64,000 nucleotides of DNA from Unio delphinus. Taxonomy: Eukaryota; Mollusca; Bivalvia; Unionida; Unionidae. Location: assembly GCA_029339505.1 (NCBI GenBank), contig JAQISU010000249.1, positions 248,001-312,000 of the forward strand. The letters run 5' to 3'. Below the pieces are notes generated by a model. That model saw nothing but the letters and a program-made list of their open reading frames with translations. It was not told the origin of the DNA and ran no database searches. The translations under genes were made by a program, and so were the position numbers. Shown piece by piece: positions 1-10,799 of this stretch; position 1 is the first letter of the stretch, and every line of letters starts with the position of its first letter.

Positions 1-211
1 AGAAGATGGATAAGACCTAACATGAACCAATGAATGCCTTGCATTTCTACCAATATGATGAAGAATGGAATATTTGTGTGCAGAAAGACTTCAAGTGAAA
101 AAAGGAAACTGGTTCTTTTCTGCACAGTATACAGTAACATTAAAATGTGTTTTTTTAAAATATAAAACAATAGTTAGATTACAATGAAAGAGCACCATAG
201 AGAATCAAAAT

Positions 212-362
212 ACATATGTGTTGTAATATTCATATGTGTTGTAATATTCATATGTGTTGTAATATTCATATGTGTTGTTGTAATATTCATATGTGCTGTA
301 ATATTCATATGTGATGTAATATTCATATGTGATGTAATATTCATATGTGTTGTAATATTCAT
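212..362. repeat. 18-bp minisatellite, about 8 units
   Basis: Tandem copies of CATATGTGTTGTAATATT with a few substitutions and one 3-bp insertion. Because 18 is a multiple of three, both strands stay open as 6-residue repeats, which is not evidence of coding. Confidence 0.95.
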
Positions 363-383
363 TCAAAAACGATAGGAAACACT

Positions 384-905
384 GAGTAATAATAATAATA
401 ATGACTTTATTTAAAGAGGGTAACACAATTAGCTAAGAACTAATCTACCTTGAGGCCCTCATACAAGGAATTTATTTAATTCACAGCATCTCAGAAGCCA
501 CTGGGTATATTGGGTTTGGAAGATGGAAACAGAGTGGGCATTTCTAATCTCAACTGGAATACTATTCCAGAGCAAAGTTCCAGAGTATTGGAAACTTTTC
601 TTGAATAATTCCTTATTTGGTTTGGGAATTTTATACTGTTTTGTAGATATTGATCGCAGGTTGGGTGTATTACCAGGTAGCCTATACTGGAATAGGAATT
701 GTAAATATTCAGGAGCACTATTATTGGATATCCTGTACATTAATTTGGCTTTTCTTAAACATATTCGGTCTTTAATAGGTAATATTTTTAACTTACCAGC
801 TAAATTTTCCTTGCTTTCTTTCTGGTTTGATATTAGCCTTAATGCTCTTTTCTGAATTTTTTCCAACTTTGATATGTTTTTATCATTTGAATTACCCCAT
901 ACTTA
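384..905 (-). mobile_element. 5'-truncated non-LTR retrotransposon (LINE) 3' end
   Basis: The minus strand reads from the end of a reverse-transcriptase frame through a short 3' UTR into a TTA/ATT trinucleotide tail (plus-strand TAA repeats at about 386-402). The 5' side breaks off near 905 in stop codons, as expected of a 5'-truncated insertion. The trinucleotide tail rather than poly(A) fits CR1/jockey-like or RTE-like elements. I cannot assign the clade from this fragment. Confidence 0.85.
459..902 (-). pseudogene. LINE reverse-transcriptase C-terminal fragment
   Basis: About 147 codons open on the minus strand to a stop at 459-461. The start carries VWGN...KLEKIQKRALRLI, followed by LMYR...APEYL and YSGTLLWNSIPVEIR. 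These are the conserved C-terminal blocks of jockey/CR1-type LINE polymerases, downstream of the catalytic palm. The catalytic YADD box, the endonuclease domain and the start codon are all missing. Upstream in the same frame there are stops, so this is a dead 3' fragment. The frame itself has no internal break, which suggests a fairly young copy. No host function is expected. The family is recognised from general knowledge of these motifs, not from a search. Confidence 0.85.
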
Positions 906-1155
906 CTCTTAAAAGGTGGGTAACTGGAAGTGGCACTTGTGCAAACAGGAGAAAACCATGTCCCCATAATATCATGTGATTGTTACCTAATGAGTAACCC
1001 TACACTTGGATGGACATTGACTTCATGTGGATATGGAATGTGACTTTGCACTCTGTATTAAGCATTTTCTGTGTTGTACAAACTAAAGCATGTTTTTGCG
1101 CCAATCATTTAACATTTGGCTTGACCAAGATAATTATTTCAGTGACAGTTATACA
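906..1155. other. Unassigned spacer
   Basis: I see no repeat, RNA or coding signal here. Confidence 0.5.
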
Positions 1156-1710
1156 TGAAACTTCCAGTATAGGCTGTGATGAACAGCTTCTACAATACAA
1201 ATTCCAGTACTGGCTGTGACGAACAGTTTCTACAAAGTAAACTCCAGTACTGGCTGTGATGAACAGCTTCTACAATACAAACTCCAGCACCAGCTGTAAT
1301 GAACAGCTTCTATAATACAAACTCCAGTACTGGCTGTGATTAACAGTTTCTACAAAGTAATCTCCAGTACTGGCTGTGATGAACAGCTTCTACAATACAA
1401 ACTCCAGCACAGGATGTAGTGAACAGCTTCTTCAAAACAAACTCCAGCACATGATGTAATTAACAGTTTCTATTATACAAACTCTAGTTTAAGCTGTTAT
1501 GAAAATACAAACTCCAGTATAGGCTCTGACAAATAGCTTCAGCAATACCAACTCCAGTATAAGCTGTGATGAACAGTTTCTACAATACATAATACAGCAT
1601 AGGCTGTTATGAACAGCTTGTACAATACAAACTAATACAAACTCAAGCATAGGCTGTGATGAAAAGCTTGGACAAATCGTATTAACCACTTCAACAATAC
1701 AATGAACAGA
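1156..1710. repeat. 40-bp degenerate minisatellite, about 13 units
   Basis: Units read roughly GTGATGAACAGCTTCTACAA followed by TACAAACTCCAGTACTGGCT. Substitutions and some short units accumulate to the right, so the array looks older there. Confidence 0.9.
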
Positions 1711-1734
1711 TTCTGCAATATCCATGAACTTTTA

Positions 1735-1930
1735 ATTTCATTGAATCTTTCACATCCTATTAGGGGCCACCACAAGATGACACATAGGTCAAATGACTTT
1801 TCATTGAACCTTTCACAACCTATTAAGGGCCACCACAAGATGACACATAGGTCAAATGACTTTTCATTGAACCTTTCACACCCTATTAGGGGCCACCACA
1901 AGATGACACATAGGTCAAATGACTTTTCAG
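1735..1930. repeat. 63-bp tandem repeat, three copies
   Basis: Three nearly identical 63-bp units beginning TTTCATTGAA and containing AGGGGCCACCACAAGATGAC. The 21-codon period keeps both strands open, which explains the apparent ORFs. Confidence 0.95.
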
Positions 1931-2225
1931 TATGCAAATTCAATGTGATGGTCATTTTGATTATTTAGCTACTATTGAAAGTTTGTAGTTTTTCCATGAG
2001 TTCAGAGATTTCTTAGCATTTTTAAGACTGCTGTAAAAGACAAGCAGACTTGAATTAGTAGGATTTCCTTCATACTGGACTGAGTTTACAGTGACTGACC
2101 TGGAACCATAATGGTGGGTGGGTGAATTACTTTGAGAGTGACTATATCATAAAGCAGAACTTAACTTCACACCGTTAGCTTTAAACTGTTCAAACATTTA
2201 AATTATGACCACTAATTGTTGTATA

Positions 2226-2292
2226 TGCCAGCTCCAGGGATCAAACCTGGGTCCTATGAAGTATTGCAAAAGCGATTACTGAGCGCTTTGTA
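2226..2292 (-). repeat. tRNA-like SINE head fragment
   Basis: On the minus strand, GCGCTCAGTAAT resembles a pol III A box and GGTTTGATCCC a B box about 35 bases later. It does not close a full cloverleaf, so I call a tRNA-derived SINE remnant rather than a tRNA gene. Confidence 0.45.
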
Positions 2293-2607
2293 TGATTACT
2301 GTTATCAAGAAATTTCCAGACAAAATTTTTCGTTGCTATGTACTTTAACAATGGTGGCCTAGTACTAAACTGAGTTAAGAAAAGAGCAGTCCGATTGAAT
2401 ATATAGGGATGTACAAATTTTATTTTCATCATATTGTGTGATATTCAATACAGTTTGTTTTAGGTTGACCTCATCCAAAAATGTCCATGCACTTTCACAT
2501 TAAGTTTAGCCCTATGTGTTTGTCTGGACATGTAAATAATGATCTTCTAAAGGAATATAGATGTAGAAGAATCTAAATAAAGTGAATAATCGCCATTTAA
2601 ATGTATG

Positions 2608-2686
2608 TGTTATGAGAGACCACCTGTCTTGAGAGACAATAATATTTTGGCAAAAGAGGTGGTCATACAACACAGGTTCTACTGTA
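2608..2686. mobile_element. pogo-like MITE fragment
   Basis: Contains GAGAGACCACCTGTCTTGAG and ends with GAGGTGGTC...GGTTCTACTGTA. These are the inward and terminal parts of the inverted repeat also seen at 59921-60100. The left terminus is missing. Confidence 0.65.
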
Positions 2687-2806
2687 ATTTTTTTTTTTTT
2701 TTTTTTTTATTATGGTTTAACGCCATTTTTCAGCACAATATATAGGCTATACATGGCGGCCAGTATTAGTGGTGGAGGAAGAAACCGGAAAAACCCCGGA
2801 AAGTTA
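2687..2806 (-). mobile_element. SINE 3' fragment (truncated head)
   Basis: A T-run at 2689-2708 is the antisense of an A tail. It is followed by the shared SINE body (GCCATTTTTCAGCACA, then GGTGGAGGAAGAAACC). The tRNA-like head is absent. It lies opposite in strand to the fuller copy at 2909-3166. Confidence 0.75.
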
Positions 2807-2908
2807 AATTCTTTAAAAAATGACACCATTACTGAAATAGTCAGTACTATATGCATATATGACCTATATGACTTGTACTAATCTGACCCACTGTACAAAT
2901 ACATACAG

Positions 2909-3166
2909 AGGGGCCCCGAGGGGCTGAGTGGTCTAAAGTGCTCTCCATTACAGATCACTGCCATCTCACCTCTGTCTGCATGGGTTCAATCAAGTCTCAG
3001 ATTCGGCCAATGTGGGTATGTGAGAAAGCTTGCCAGTAGCTTCTCATGTGTTGGTGATTCTTGCCAGGTTTTTTCCGGGTTCCTCCTCCACCATTAATAC
3101 TGGCTGCCATGTATATCCTATCGTGTGCTGAAAAATGGTGTCAAACTCAACAACAACAACAACAAA
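2909..3166 (+). mobile_element. tRNA-derived SINE, near full length
   Basis: Starts GGGGCCCCGAGGGGCTGAGTGG (A-box-like GGCTGAGTGG) and has GGGTTCAATC (B-box-like) about 60 bases later. The body contains AGAAAGCTTGCCAGTAGCTT and TTCCTCCTCCACCATTAATA, with an ACAACAACAACAA tail. Other copies are at 43646-43889 (+), 49373-49599 (-) and 53651-53850 (-). The head resembles a Ser/Leu-type tRNA. Confidence 0.85.
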
Positions 3167-3271
3167 TACAAAGGATGGATTTTGTTTGGGGGGGTATAAT
3201 GGCATATTAGTACATAAAATGATATCTAGTGCTGAGATAATGGAAGTAAAAGTGCTTCGTCAGATACACAC

Positions 3272-3350
3272 CATAGCTACTGACCTGGTTTGCAGGGCTT
3301 GAACCCAGAACCTTGGTTAGAAAGCTTTGCATGCTAACCACTGACCTACT
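3272..3350 (-). repeat. tRNA-like SINE head of another family
   Basis: The minus strand reads TAGGTCAGTGGTTAGCATG (A-box-like) and then GGGTTCAAGCC (B-box-like). The acceptor arms do not pair cleanly, and the following sequence is not like the SINE at 2909. Confidence 0.5.
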
Positions 3351-3583
3351 TTAACTGCTACAAAAAGGATGACATAGTACAGTACACATAAATGGGGGGG
3401 GGGATGGCTCAACCTCTCTTCAAGACAAATCTCTGAGTGTGTCATTCTAATTTGTGAAACATTTCATGCAAACATGCAGTTTTTGTATTAACGACATCTC
3501 TTCTGCCGTTATTTGGTTAGAAGACATTCCAGGTGTGGTTATATGATTCAGTAATCTCCAGTACATCTACTCCAATAGTAGCC

Positions 3584-3653
3584 AGCTACAACAAGAAACA
3601 CAACACCAAAAGAAAAAAAGCTACAACAAGAAACACAACACCAAAAGAAAAAA
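3584..3653. repeat. 35-bp duplication
   Basis: Two identical copies of a 35-base A-rich unit beginning AGCTACAACAAGAAACACAA. Confidence 0.95.
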
Positions 3654-4601
3654 AGCTCAATGAAAGGCTTGGACTGATCTATAGTACTTGACTAGATATG
3701 AAATTTTTCAAGAAAACTGATTATGGAAAATGTAAGGTTCTGACTATTGAAAATCACTGAATTTTCTGATTAAAATGCATCATAATGTGCCAGAATGCAG
3801 TGTATTTTCTCGTCCAATAAAAATTAAACATCCAAGTCATTCATTAGCTAAAATATCTAAGTATTCAGGAAAATTATTTGTGATTGATGGAGAATGTATT
3901 AAATCAAGCTCTCGGTAAAGAATTCTGCTTTCTGCAGATATATCATTATATACAAGTGAAAATTCCAAGAAAACTTGATATGAACTTTTTACTTGTTATG
4001 ATTTAGTCCCTCATCAACCACTAAGTCTGCTGGCAATGAAATGAGGTCACAGATTACTCAATATGTTAGATCTTCAATATACATGTACTATGGGAAGCTG
4101 TGACCTCTTTCAAAACAATACTTGCAACACTAAAAGAAACTTAAACAAAGATGAGGTTTATGCCAAAAGAATTCAAATTACAAGGAAATATTAATGTGCA
4201 GATGTTAAAATGCAGGCTGTCCTTCATTTGAACTTTCTAAAACTTTCTGTATCTATGAATTCTTTACCTGAATTGCAATACACAAAATTACAAAGTGAAA
4301 TATAAAATTCAAACAAAATTTCTTTCACAAATGAAAATCTACATATGATGTATCATGGTGAATGACCATAAAGAAAGTTCAAGGACAGAGGACTATTATT
4401 ATGATACTATAATCTAACTCTAATTTATGTACATGCCAGCACCTTGGATGGCAAAAGCTTAAAATTCTACTGAAAACAGTGTTTTTCATTTGAGTCAGCT
4501 TTCCCCCTTTTCACAAATGCAGGTACACACATTTATCTTATATCCTGTAACCGATGTGAACACAATGATATTAATAATATGAGTTAATATTTGGTGTATC
4601 C
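3654..4601. other. Gene-free AT-rich stretch
   Basis: I see no repeats or reading frames. Because the gene at 4853-6555 is transcribed leftwards, this is its 3' flank. Confidence 0.5.
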
Positions 4602-4607
4602 TTTATT
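4602..4607 (-). promoter_or_regulatory. Candidate polyadenylation signal
   Basis: AATAAA on the minus strand, about 245 bases after the stop codon of the 68-residue gene. It is the nearest clean hexamer I noticed downstream. Use is inferred. Confidence 0.4.
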
Positions 4608-4852
4608 ACACTAAAGTACATAAAGAACACTAATTGTCATACAAAATAAAAAATATCTAATAAATTCTATTACAGGCAAACAGCTTCTTGAGACTTTGAA
4701 AAACTGAAAATAATGTATATTCTACGGAAAGATGATAGTTAATGATGTATTTCATACCAAAATCTTGAAGATACTTATTACTCCATAAAAACAAATTTCA
4801 AACACATTTTGGATTGCCCCAATTATCGGGGTCAACTTGTTATTCCTATAAT

Positions 4853-4911
4853 TTATCTTTGTTGCTGCTGAGCCACAAATACAAATGGGTCATCACTTCC
4901 TGAAGACATTG
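4853..4911 (-). CDS. Terminal exon of a two-exon 68-residue protein
   Basis: A minus-strand last exon preceded by a good acceptor (TTTCATGTTAACAG) and ending in TAA. It starts with two bases (CA) that complete a split codon from the exon at 6408-6555, giving Ala, and then reads MSSGSDDPFVFVAQQQQR. The exon borders and phase match the upstream exon exactly, and the intron is 1496 bp. The peptide is polar, with an acidic pair, a short hydrophobic FVFVA patch and a Gln run, and has no membrane segment. I do not recognise the family. A start at the internal Met is possible but less likely, given the matching phase. Confidence 0.7.
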
Positions 4912-6407
4912 CTGTTAACATGAAAGCAAATGCCATGTTTAAAAATATCAATACTGTGTAAATGAACAAAAACCAAACATTTCTTTGAATTACTTCCCCT
5001 TAAAATCATACTTCATATTTATATTTTAATATGCATGCATAACTTTGCTACAAACCCAACAAAAAGTGGACCTGATCAGAAGGGAAGTAACTTATGTAAC
5101 ACAAAAAATTTAACTTAAAAACATTGGATTGTCGAAACAAACTTTTCAAAGTTTAAGTAATCCCTTAAAGTTAAATCTAGATAAAAGGTATTACCTAAAA
5201 TGGTGCAATAAAAAGTGCATAAAAAAATCATCCATCTCAAAACAGTAATAGATGGATTTACATTTTAAACATAAATGCAACACAATCACACCCTCATTAT
5301 GCCCTTTGTTCCCATTTCCAAAACCATGCTGTGAAACTCAGCAAACAGTACGTGCACAAAAGCTCATCAATTTGTGCTTGAAAAAAATAGATGTGTCTTT
5401 GCAAACCACTGTCTATATACACAAGTTTGATATTTTTTAACATGAAAGCAAAATATGGAGAGGACATTGCTAAATATTTCATGAGGCATAGGTCTAGGAA
5501 TTTTTTTTCACTGGCGAGATATAAATGGATTTGATATGAATCACCATGGTCATGAGACAGTGCTTTGAATGTTGTTGGAGAGAGAGGGGGAAACCCTTGG
5601 GGAGGGATTATGGTGTGGAAGAGAGGGGGAAAATCCATGGGGAGGTGTTATGGTGTGTGTGTGTGTGTGTGTGTGGGAACGTTGGTAAGGAGTTATGTTG
5701 TGGGAAAGAGAAGGGAAAATCTCTTGTGGAGGGGTTATGGTACAAGAGGGGGTAGAACCTATGGGAGGTTTTATGGTGTGGGAGAGAGGGGGAAAACCTT
5801 AGGGAGGGGTTTTGGTGTGGGAGAGAGGGGAAAAACCTTGGGGAGGTGTTTTGGTGTTAGAGAGAGGGAAAACCCTTGGGGAGCTGTTATGGTGTGAGAG
5901 AGAGGGGAAAACCATTGGGGAGGTGTTATGGTGTGGGATAGAGGGGAAAACCTTTAATTGGGGCTATGGTGTGCAAGAGAGGGAGAAAACCCATGGAGAG
6001 GTGTTGTGGTGTGAGAGAGGTGGGGGGGGGGGAACCACTGACTAGGGAATATGGTGTGGGAAAAACCCTCTAGGATTGATTAAGTCCTGAGAAAAGGAAC
6101 AATAATTAGTGAGACAAATCACTTTATTTTTATAATTAAACAAGAATAAATAACACCCAATCATAGCATTTTGTGAGTAAGAAAAGAATATTGGTTCACA
6201 ATTATTTGACATCATTGACTTATTCATTTAAGCAAAGTAATACTATTCTGGAAGGAATTATAAATTTTGGCAAAACTCTTTGTGATTGAAAGGTGTTGTA
6301 AAATTACAAATTACTGTTTTATAACAATTAGATATTTAGTACGGTAAATATTTACTGATATCAAGTAAATCATTAATTTGCTGATTACACAAAACTAAAA
6401 CACTTAC
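4912..6407 (-). other. Intron of the 68-residue gene
   Basis: GTAAGTG donor at its right end and TTAACAG acceptor at its left end on the minus strand. It carries the G-rich minisatellite at 5551-6068. Otherwise it is AT-rich, with no coding signal seen. Confidence 0.65.
5551..6068 (+). repeat. G-rich 38-40 bp minisatellite
   Basis: About 13 degenerate units around TTATGGTGTGGGAGAGAGGG followed by GAAAACCCTTGGGGAGG, with a GT run at about 5653-5674. Almost all runs of three or more G lie on the plus strand, so the nascent transcript of the host gene is C-rich and the template strand G-rich. Confidence 0.9.
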
Positions 6408-6555
6408 CTTTGGTCGGTTTTCCCTTGACAGATATATTTATATCCACTAGTAACTTGGCTGGTTGATTTGAATGGTTGGTATAAAAGCTAAAATGCTTGG
6501 TTTTGAAGTTTGATAAAGGCGTTAAAGGAACTGCAACTTTAGGTACAGCCAACAT
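6408..6555 (-). CDS. First coding exon of a 68-residue protein, possibly mitochondrial
   Basis: The minus-strand ATG at 6553-6555 sits in AGCAATG, with an in-frame TAA three codons upstream. It is followed by 49 codons and one spare base before a textbook donor (AAAG|GTAAGTG). The first 38 residues contain Lys, Thr, Ser, Phe and Pro but no Asp or Glu (MLAVPKVAVP...FKTKHFSFYT), typical of a mitochondrial presequence. Then comes AKLLVDINISVKGKPTK, which runs through the split codon into the exon at 4853-4911. The total length is 68 residues. Family and function are unknown to me; mitochondrial targeting is inference from composition. The neighbouring SPATA1-like gene is on the same strand about 18 kb away with no sign of being joined to it. 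Confidence 0.7.
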
Positions 6556-7080
6556 TGCTGGTTATGTACAAATTTTGAAGTCCCTACATTCTGAACATAT
6601 TAAAAGTATTAACAGACACAAGTTTTAGGTCTCGTTACTAGACATACTGTGATATATTCCTTATGAAATGCGCTTTATTTCTTCTATATAACCACTAACG
6701 GTTTAAATTTCTGATTAGCAATGTTGAAAACAAAAGACAAATGAACCACTTAATGGTTTGGTTTTGGAACAGGGAGTTTCATATTAACATAAGGATCATT
6801 TGAAGTGAAAGGCAATGTTAAATTACATTGTGAGACATGCTGCATTGTTGCCAATGTCTATTCATATAAGGACCTGCTTGACTGGTATCCATATCCCCTG
6901 TCTATGATCAGCATAACAATAGTATAAATGGGGCAAATAGGCAATTATCTTCGACTCAATTAAGTTTATACTGTACTGCTGAATAAATTCCTGGGGTAAA
7001 TAAAGAAGGATCCAAACAGATTTATGACAAGTTGATGTGGAGGTGGGTGGGAGAGACTGGGCTTTTAAAAGAATAGGTCA
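6556..7080. other. Upstream flank of the 68-residue gene
   Basis: The promoter should lie here. I see AT-rich sequence but no clear TATA or initiator motif that I would defend. Confidence 0.4.
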
Positions 7081-7390
7081 AGACATATGTGATGAGTTCA
7101 TGTGAACAAGTGTGGAAGAGACCATTTTTTGGAAAGGGGTAAAAGAGACAGGAATTTGAAAGTGTGTGGAAGAGTCAGAGAAGGAGATTGAAGAGACAGG
7201 ATTTTGGAAAAGGGTTGAAGAGAGAGGGGTTTTGGAAGAAATTAGGAAAGACAGTGGTTTGGGATGAGTATATATTGCTTTAGGTAGATCTAGAAAGATC
7301 CCGGTACATCTATGATAAGTTGATAAGAAAATGGAAGGAATACATTGGTGTTTTAGAGGGGTGGAAGAAACACCAGTTTGGGATAAGTTA
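7081..7390. repeat. Degenerate purine-rich tandem repeat
   Basis: Imperfect units of about 30-40 bp around GGAAGAGACAGGAATTTGG and GGGGTTTTGGAAG. The period drifts; this is an eroded minisatellite. Confidence 0.55.
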
Positions 7391-8924
7391 ATATAAATAC
7401 AAATCATTACACTAAGGAAGAAAAAATTCATCTAGTGAAGAAAGGTTCTTGACTTCAAGGTAAATTGCTACTATAATACCACAGAACCACTTTACAATTA
7501 TGGTAAAAACATGAAAATCAAACTCATACAGAGAATGGAAAGAAATTAGATGGAAAAGAGAATTATGTTCTTGAAAGCTAAAAAACAAAAGATGCACATA
7601 TGCTATGCATGCAGTTGGAGTAGTTGTTCACCATTAAACAACTAGTTCTGCTGGAAAACAAATAAAACTAACTCAGCCTAAATAATCCCAAACACAATAA
7701 GGATAAGCAAAGTAAGGTAATATATATGGTAACCAATTTTAGAAAATTGTTCAAGGCAATGGTTTAATTGTTCTTCTTTCGATCTACAAATATGTCCAAT
7801 CAAGCTTGAAAATAAACTTGTTAAATTCAAGATCACTTATTCTGATTTCAGACAAAGACACAATAGCTTGATAAAACTTGAGCCTTGGTTACAATTCAGT
7901 GTATTGTTTTCCACACATTCAACCCTTGTAACCAGTCGGAGTGACAGTTTTTTTTCCACTCTTATCTGACAAATGGAGTTCAGGTTCAAACATTTTGTGT
8001 CCAAACAAAATTATTTGCAATTCCTTAAGTTCTCTTATCACCCCAGATTTTATATAGCTTTATTTCCTTTGCTGCATACCATTATTTTGTGAATAAAAGA
8101 GAAGTTATAAAAGTTTGGATAAATTAGGTAAAATTATTACCTCATTGGTGTATTAGGTAAAAAGGTTACCTAATTGTGTATTCTTGGCAGTCAACAGGTG
8201 CTCCTAATACTTGGGAATAAATTACATGTCTACATATTGTATTTCATTTTAAACTTGTCAGTAACTGCACTTGATATCCACATATTTGACAGATAATCGA
8301 AAATATCTCACACAATAAATTTTCAGGGGTGAACTATATATCGTATGTGTTATTCAATTGGCAAAGGTTTCGATGGATAGCAGAAAATCATGTGTGGTTT
8401 AAAATAATATTTGTACACAGTATATAAAAACGTCTTTAGGAATGGAACATAACTTTATCCTTCATCCTTGTCCCATACCTTAAAGCAGCTCTCACATTTT
8501 CCTAAATATACTCCAAAATATACAACTTGTTGAAAGACAAATTTATTTCAGTTAATAAATATAAATAAACATAATTTACACAAATAGCAAAAGTCCCTCG
8601 AAAGGACTTATGCTCTACTCACTTAAAATAATTTCCCAGAATCCATGTTAACACTGTTTCTATTTTTTAAATCCTAAGCACTTAACCTCTTCTGATATTC
8701 TAGAGAAACCACACCATCCAAAACTTGGTAACAAAACTATTTTCTTCTCTTTGATGCCTGTAAGAACAGTACAATTTTCATTTTTCATGACCTTTGACCT
8801 TGAACTTAATATTACCAAACATATCTCAATGTCTAGATATAACTACTGGTACATTCTAGGTTTGGTAAAATCTATAAATAAAATGATTTGGAAAAAAAGT
8901 TACTGAAATGACATTGTTCAAGGT
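7391..8924. other. Gene-free AT-rich stretch
   Basis: I see no RNA, repeat array or credible exon on either strand. Confidence 0.5.
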
Positions 8925-9965
8925 ATTCTTGAAACATCATCATGGTCCACCAACTAGGGTAAATATTTTATAAGGAGTGACAACAAAATCTGGAAACAGT
9001 GCTGGAAATGAGATCAACATCATTTTCATTTAGTACCAAATAAACCTCACAAATCTTGTACTCAAAACCCCATGTAGATATGACCATCCATATCAGGATC
9101 AAATTTTAATATGGCCATACTGAATGTCTAAAATGCACGATATTAATTTCAAACCAAAAAAATATCAAAGGAAGTATTTCAGTGAACATTCCATGCCAAT
9201 ATGTATACACATCTGTTCAGATTTTCAAGACAGATGCAAAGGTTGGCCATATTAGATATCAGAGCTGTGATTGGCAGACAGACTTGCAGCATTATATGTT
9301 CTTTTCCCAGTCAGGTCAGCCTGGGCTGGCATACTCTGTGTGTCCTTGGAAAAGGTAATTAACTTCCATTTTTCAAGTATGATATAGCCAATGATGTGTT
9401 TAAAGTACTGTTAAAACCAACAAAAATATTTAAAAAAACCTAGTTGTACTTAACACCAACCAGACATCACATCATTTAATGTTCATATGAGTAGTGGCAT
9501 GATTTTCAAGATGGTCATTGTGGTAGCCATATTGGATGTCAAATTGGTAGCCATATTGGATGTCAAATTGGTAGCCATATTGGATGTCAAATTGGTAATA
9601 TTTTCATTAGGACCAATTAAGTATTATAAGAAGTCTTTCTGTGATAACAGGATTTCATTCAGGATGAGTAAAATAATCCTAATTTAAATATGATCACTAT
9701 TGAAGCCATTTTTATATTGGATGTCAGAATGGCACCATTTTCATTTAGGACAAATGAGAAATCATAAGAAGTGTTTTAGAGAAGGTCCATCTCAACATTC
9801 AGAAAAACAATAACAATGTAGTCAAGGTAACATGGTAGTCGTATTGTATTTTCGACAGATCAATTATGACCAAGTAGACATCATAAGATGTCTTGCAGTG
9901 AAAACCCTAAGTCAATCAGATGGAATGGTGATAACAAGAAGACTGGCTATATAAGACAGAGGGGC
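8925..9965. repeat. Dispersed degenerate repeat family (ACCATTTTCATTTAGGAC type)
   Basis: Recurrent phrases (ACCATTTTCATTTAGGAC, GACATCATAAGAAGTC, AAGATGGTCAT...GGTAGCCATATTGGATGTC) appear several times here and again at 32100-32420 and 37640-38070. No coding frame is evident. The family origin is unknown to me. Confidence 0.6.
9523..9598. repeat. 24-bp tandem repeat, three copies
   Basis: Three exact copies of GTAGCCATATTGGATGTCAA plus ATTG, inside the dispersed repeat. This is local amplification of its core. Confidence 0.95.
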
Positions 9966-10311
9966 AACTAGACCTTACAATGAATTGTTTGTAATGATTC
10001 CTGCAAATAGCGATAACATACTTGTGCTAACAGATGATAAATGACAGACACCAAACAAGAGAACCAGACAACTGACATAGCCTCAATGACCAGTAGACTT
10101 AAAAACCAATTCCAGTCAATGGACAAATACTGCAATGACCGAAAAACCAATTCCAATTGTATGATGAACAAGTGGCTATTATTTGAATGTCCAGCAAAAG
10201 GTCTAGAATATTTTCTTAATAAGGCCATCAACTTCCCAAACACAAAGCCCAAATATTGGGACAGATTCTACTTTAATATTAACACCTGACAAGTAAGTAT
10301 TTCAAACTCCT

Positions 10312-10507
10312 AAACGTCAAGTCCAACTGCACAGACCCAGATCTGCCATCACATAGTGTACCAGCTGATCTTGGTCGGTGTAGTTAGCTCAGAGTAAATA
10401 TAGAACAAACAACATAGACTCTGGTCTGCAGGTGCATTGTGTTATGGCCATTGAAGACCCTAGTTGTTTGCAGTTTGTTTTAAGTTATAAATAAGTATAT
10501 ACGGTAG
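10312..10507. mobile_element. Fold-back MITE, copy A
   Basis: AAGTCCAACTGCACAGACCCAGATCTG at the left is echoed in inverted form at the right (CCCTAGTTGTTTGCAGTTTG...TTATAAATAAGTATATACGGTA). It belongs to the family also seen at 16623, 38362, 39787, 52674 and 59708. No ORF. Confidence 0.75.
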
Positions 10508-10799
10508 CAATTTTCCTCACACCAATGAATCTGAATATAAAACACAAACGCAAATGGCTTTTAACTTTATTTCATTTCGATATATGCCTATGTGATCAAA
10601 CAATGATAATACAAAACCAACCCAAATGAAAAACACTGTATGTGTTCAATATATATTAAGCATTAAATTCAAGGCTGAATGCCTTTATAAAACTGTCTTT
10701 GACATCAAACCTAGAAAATAAATGGAGCATACAAATTAATTATCCAGCAGCTGCTAGCATGCATGTACACACTTACAAAACTATTATTTAATATTGTAA

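Noticed and set aside
2900..3000. Possible tRNA gene (A and B boxes)
   Set aside because: The body and CAA tail show it is a SINE; the cloverleaf does not close.
9310..9356. Plus-strand exon-like piece between TTTTCCCAG and AAAAG|GTAATT
   Set aside because: Its text (CAGCCTGGGCTGGCATACTC) resembles the dispersed repeat near 45120-45290, and no partner exon was found on this strand.
10041..10289. 82-codon plus-strand frame ending next to a GTAAGT
   Set aside because: The stop codon precedes the donor-like site, the antisense strand is equally open, and the segment contains a local duplication (AAAAACCAATTCCA).
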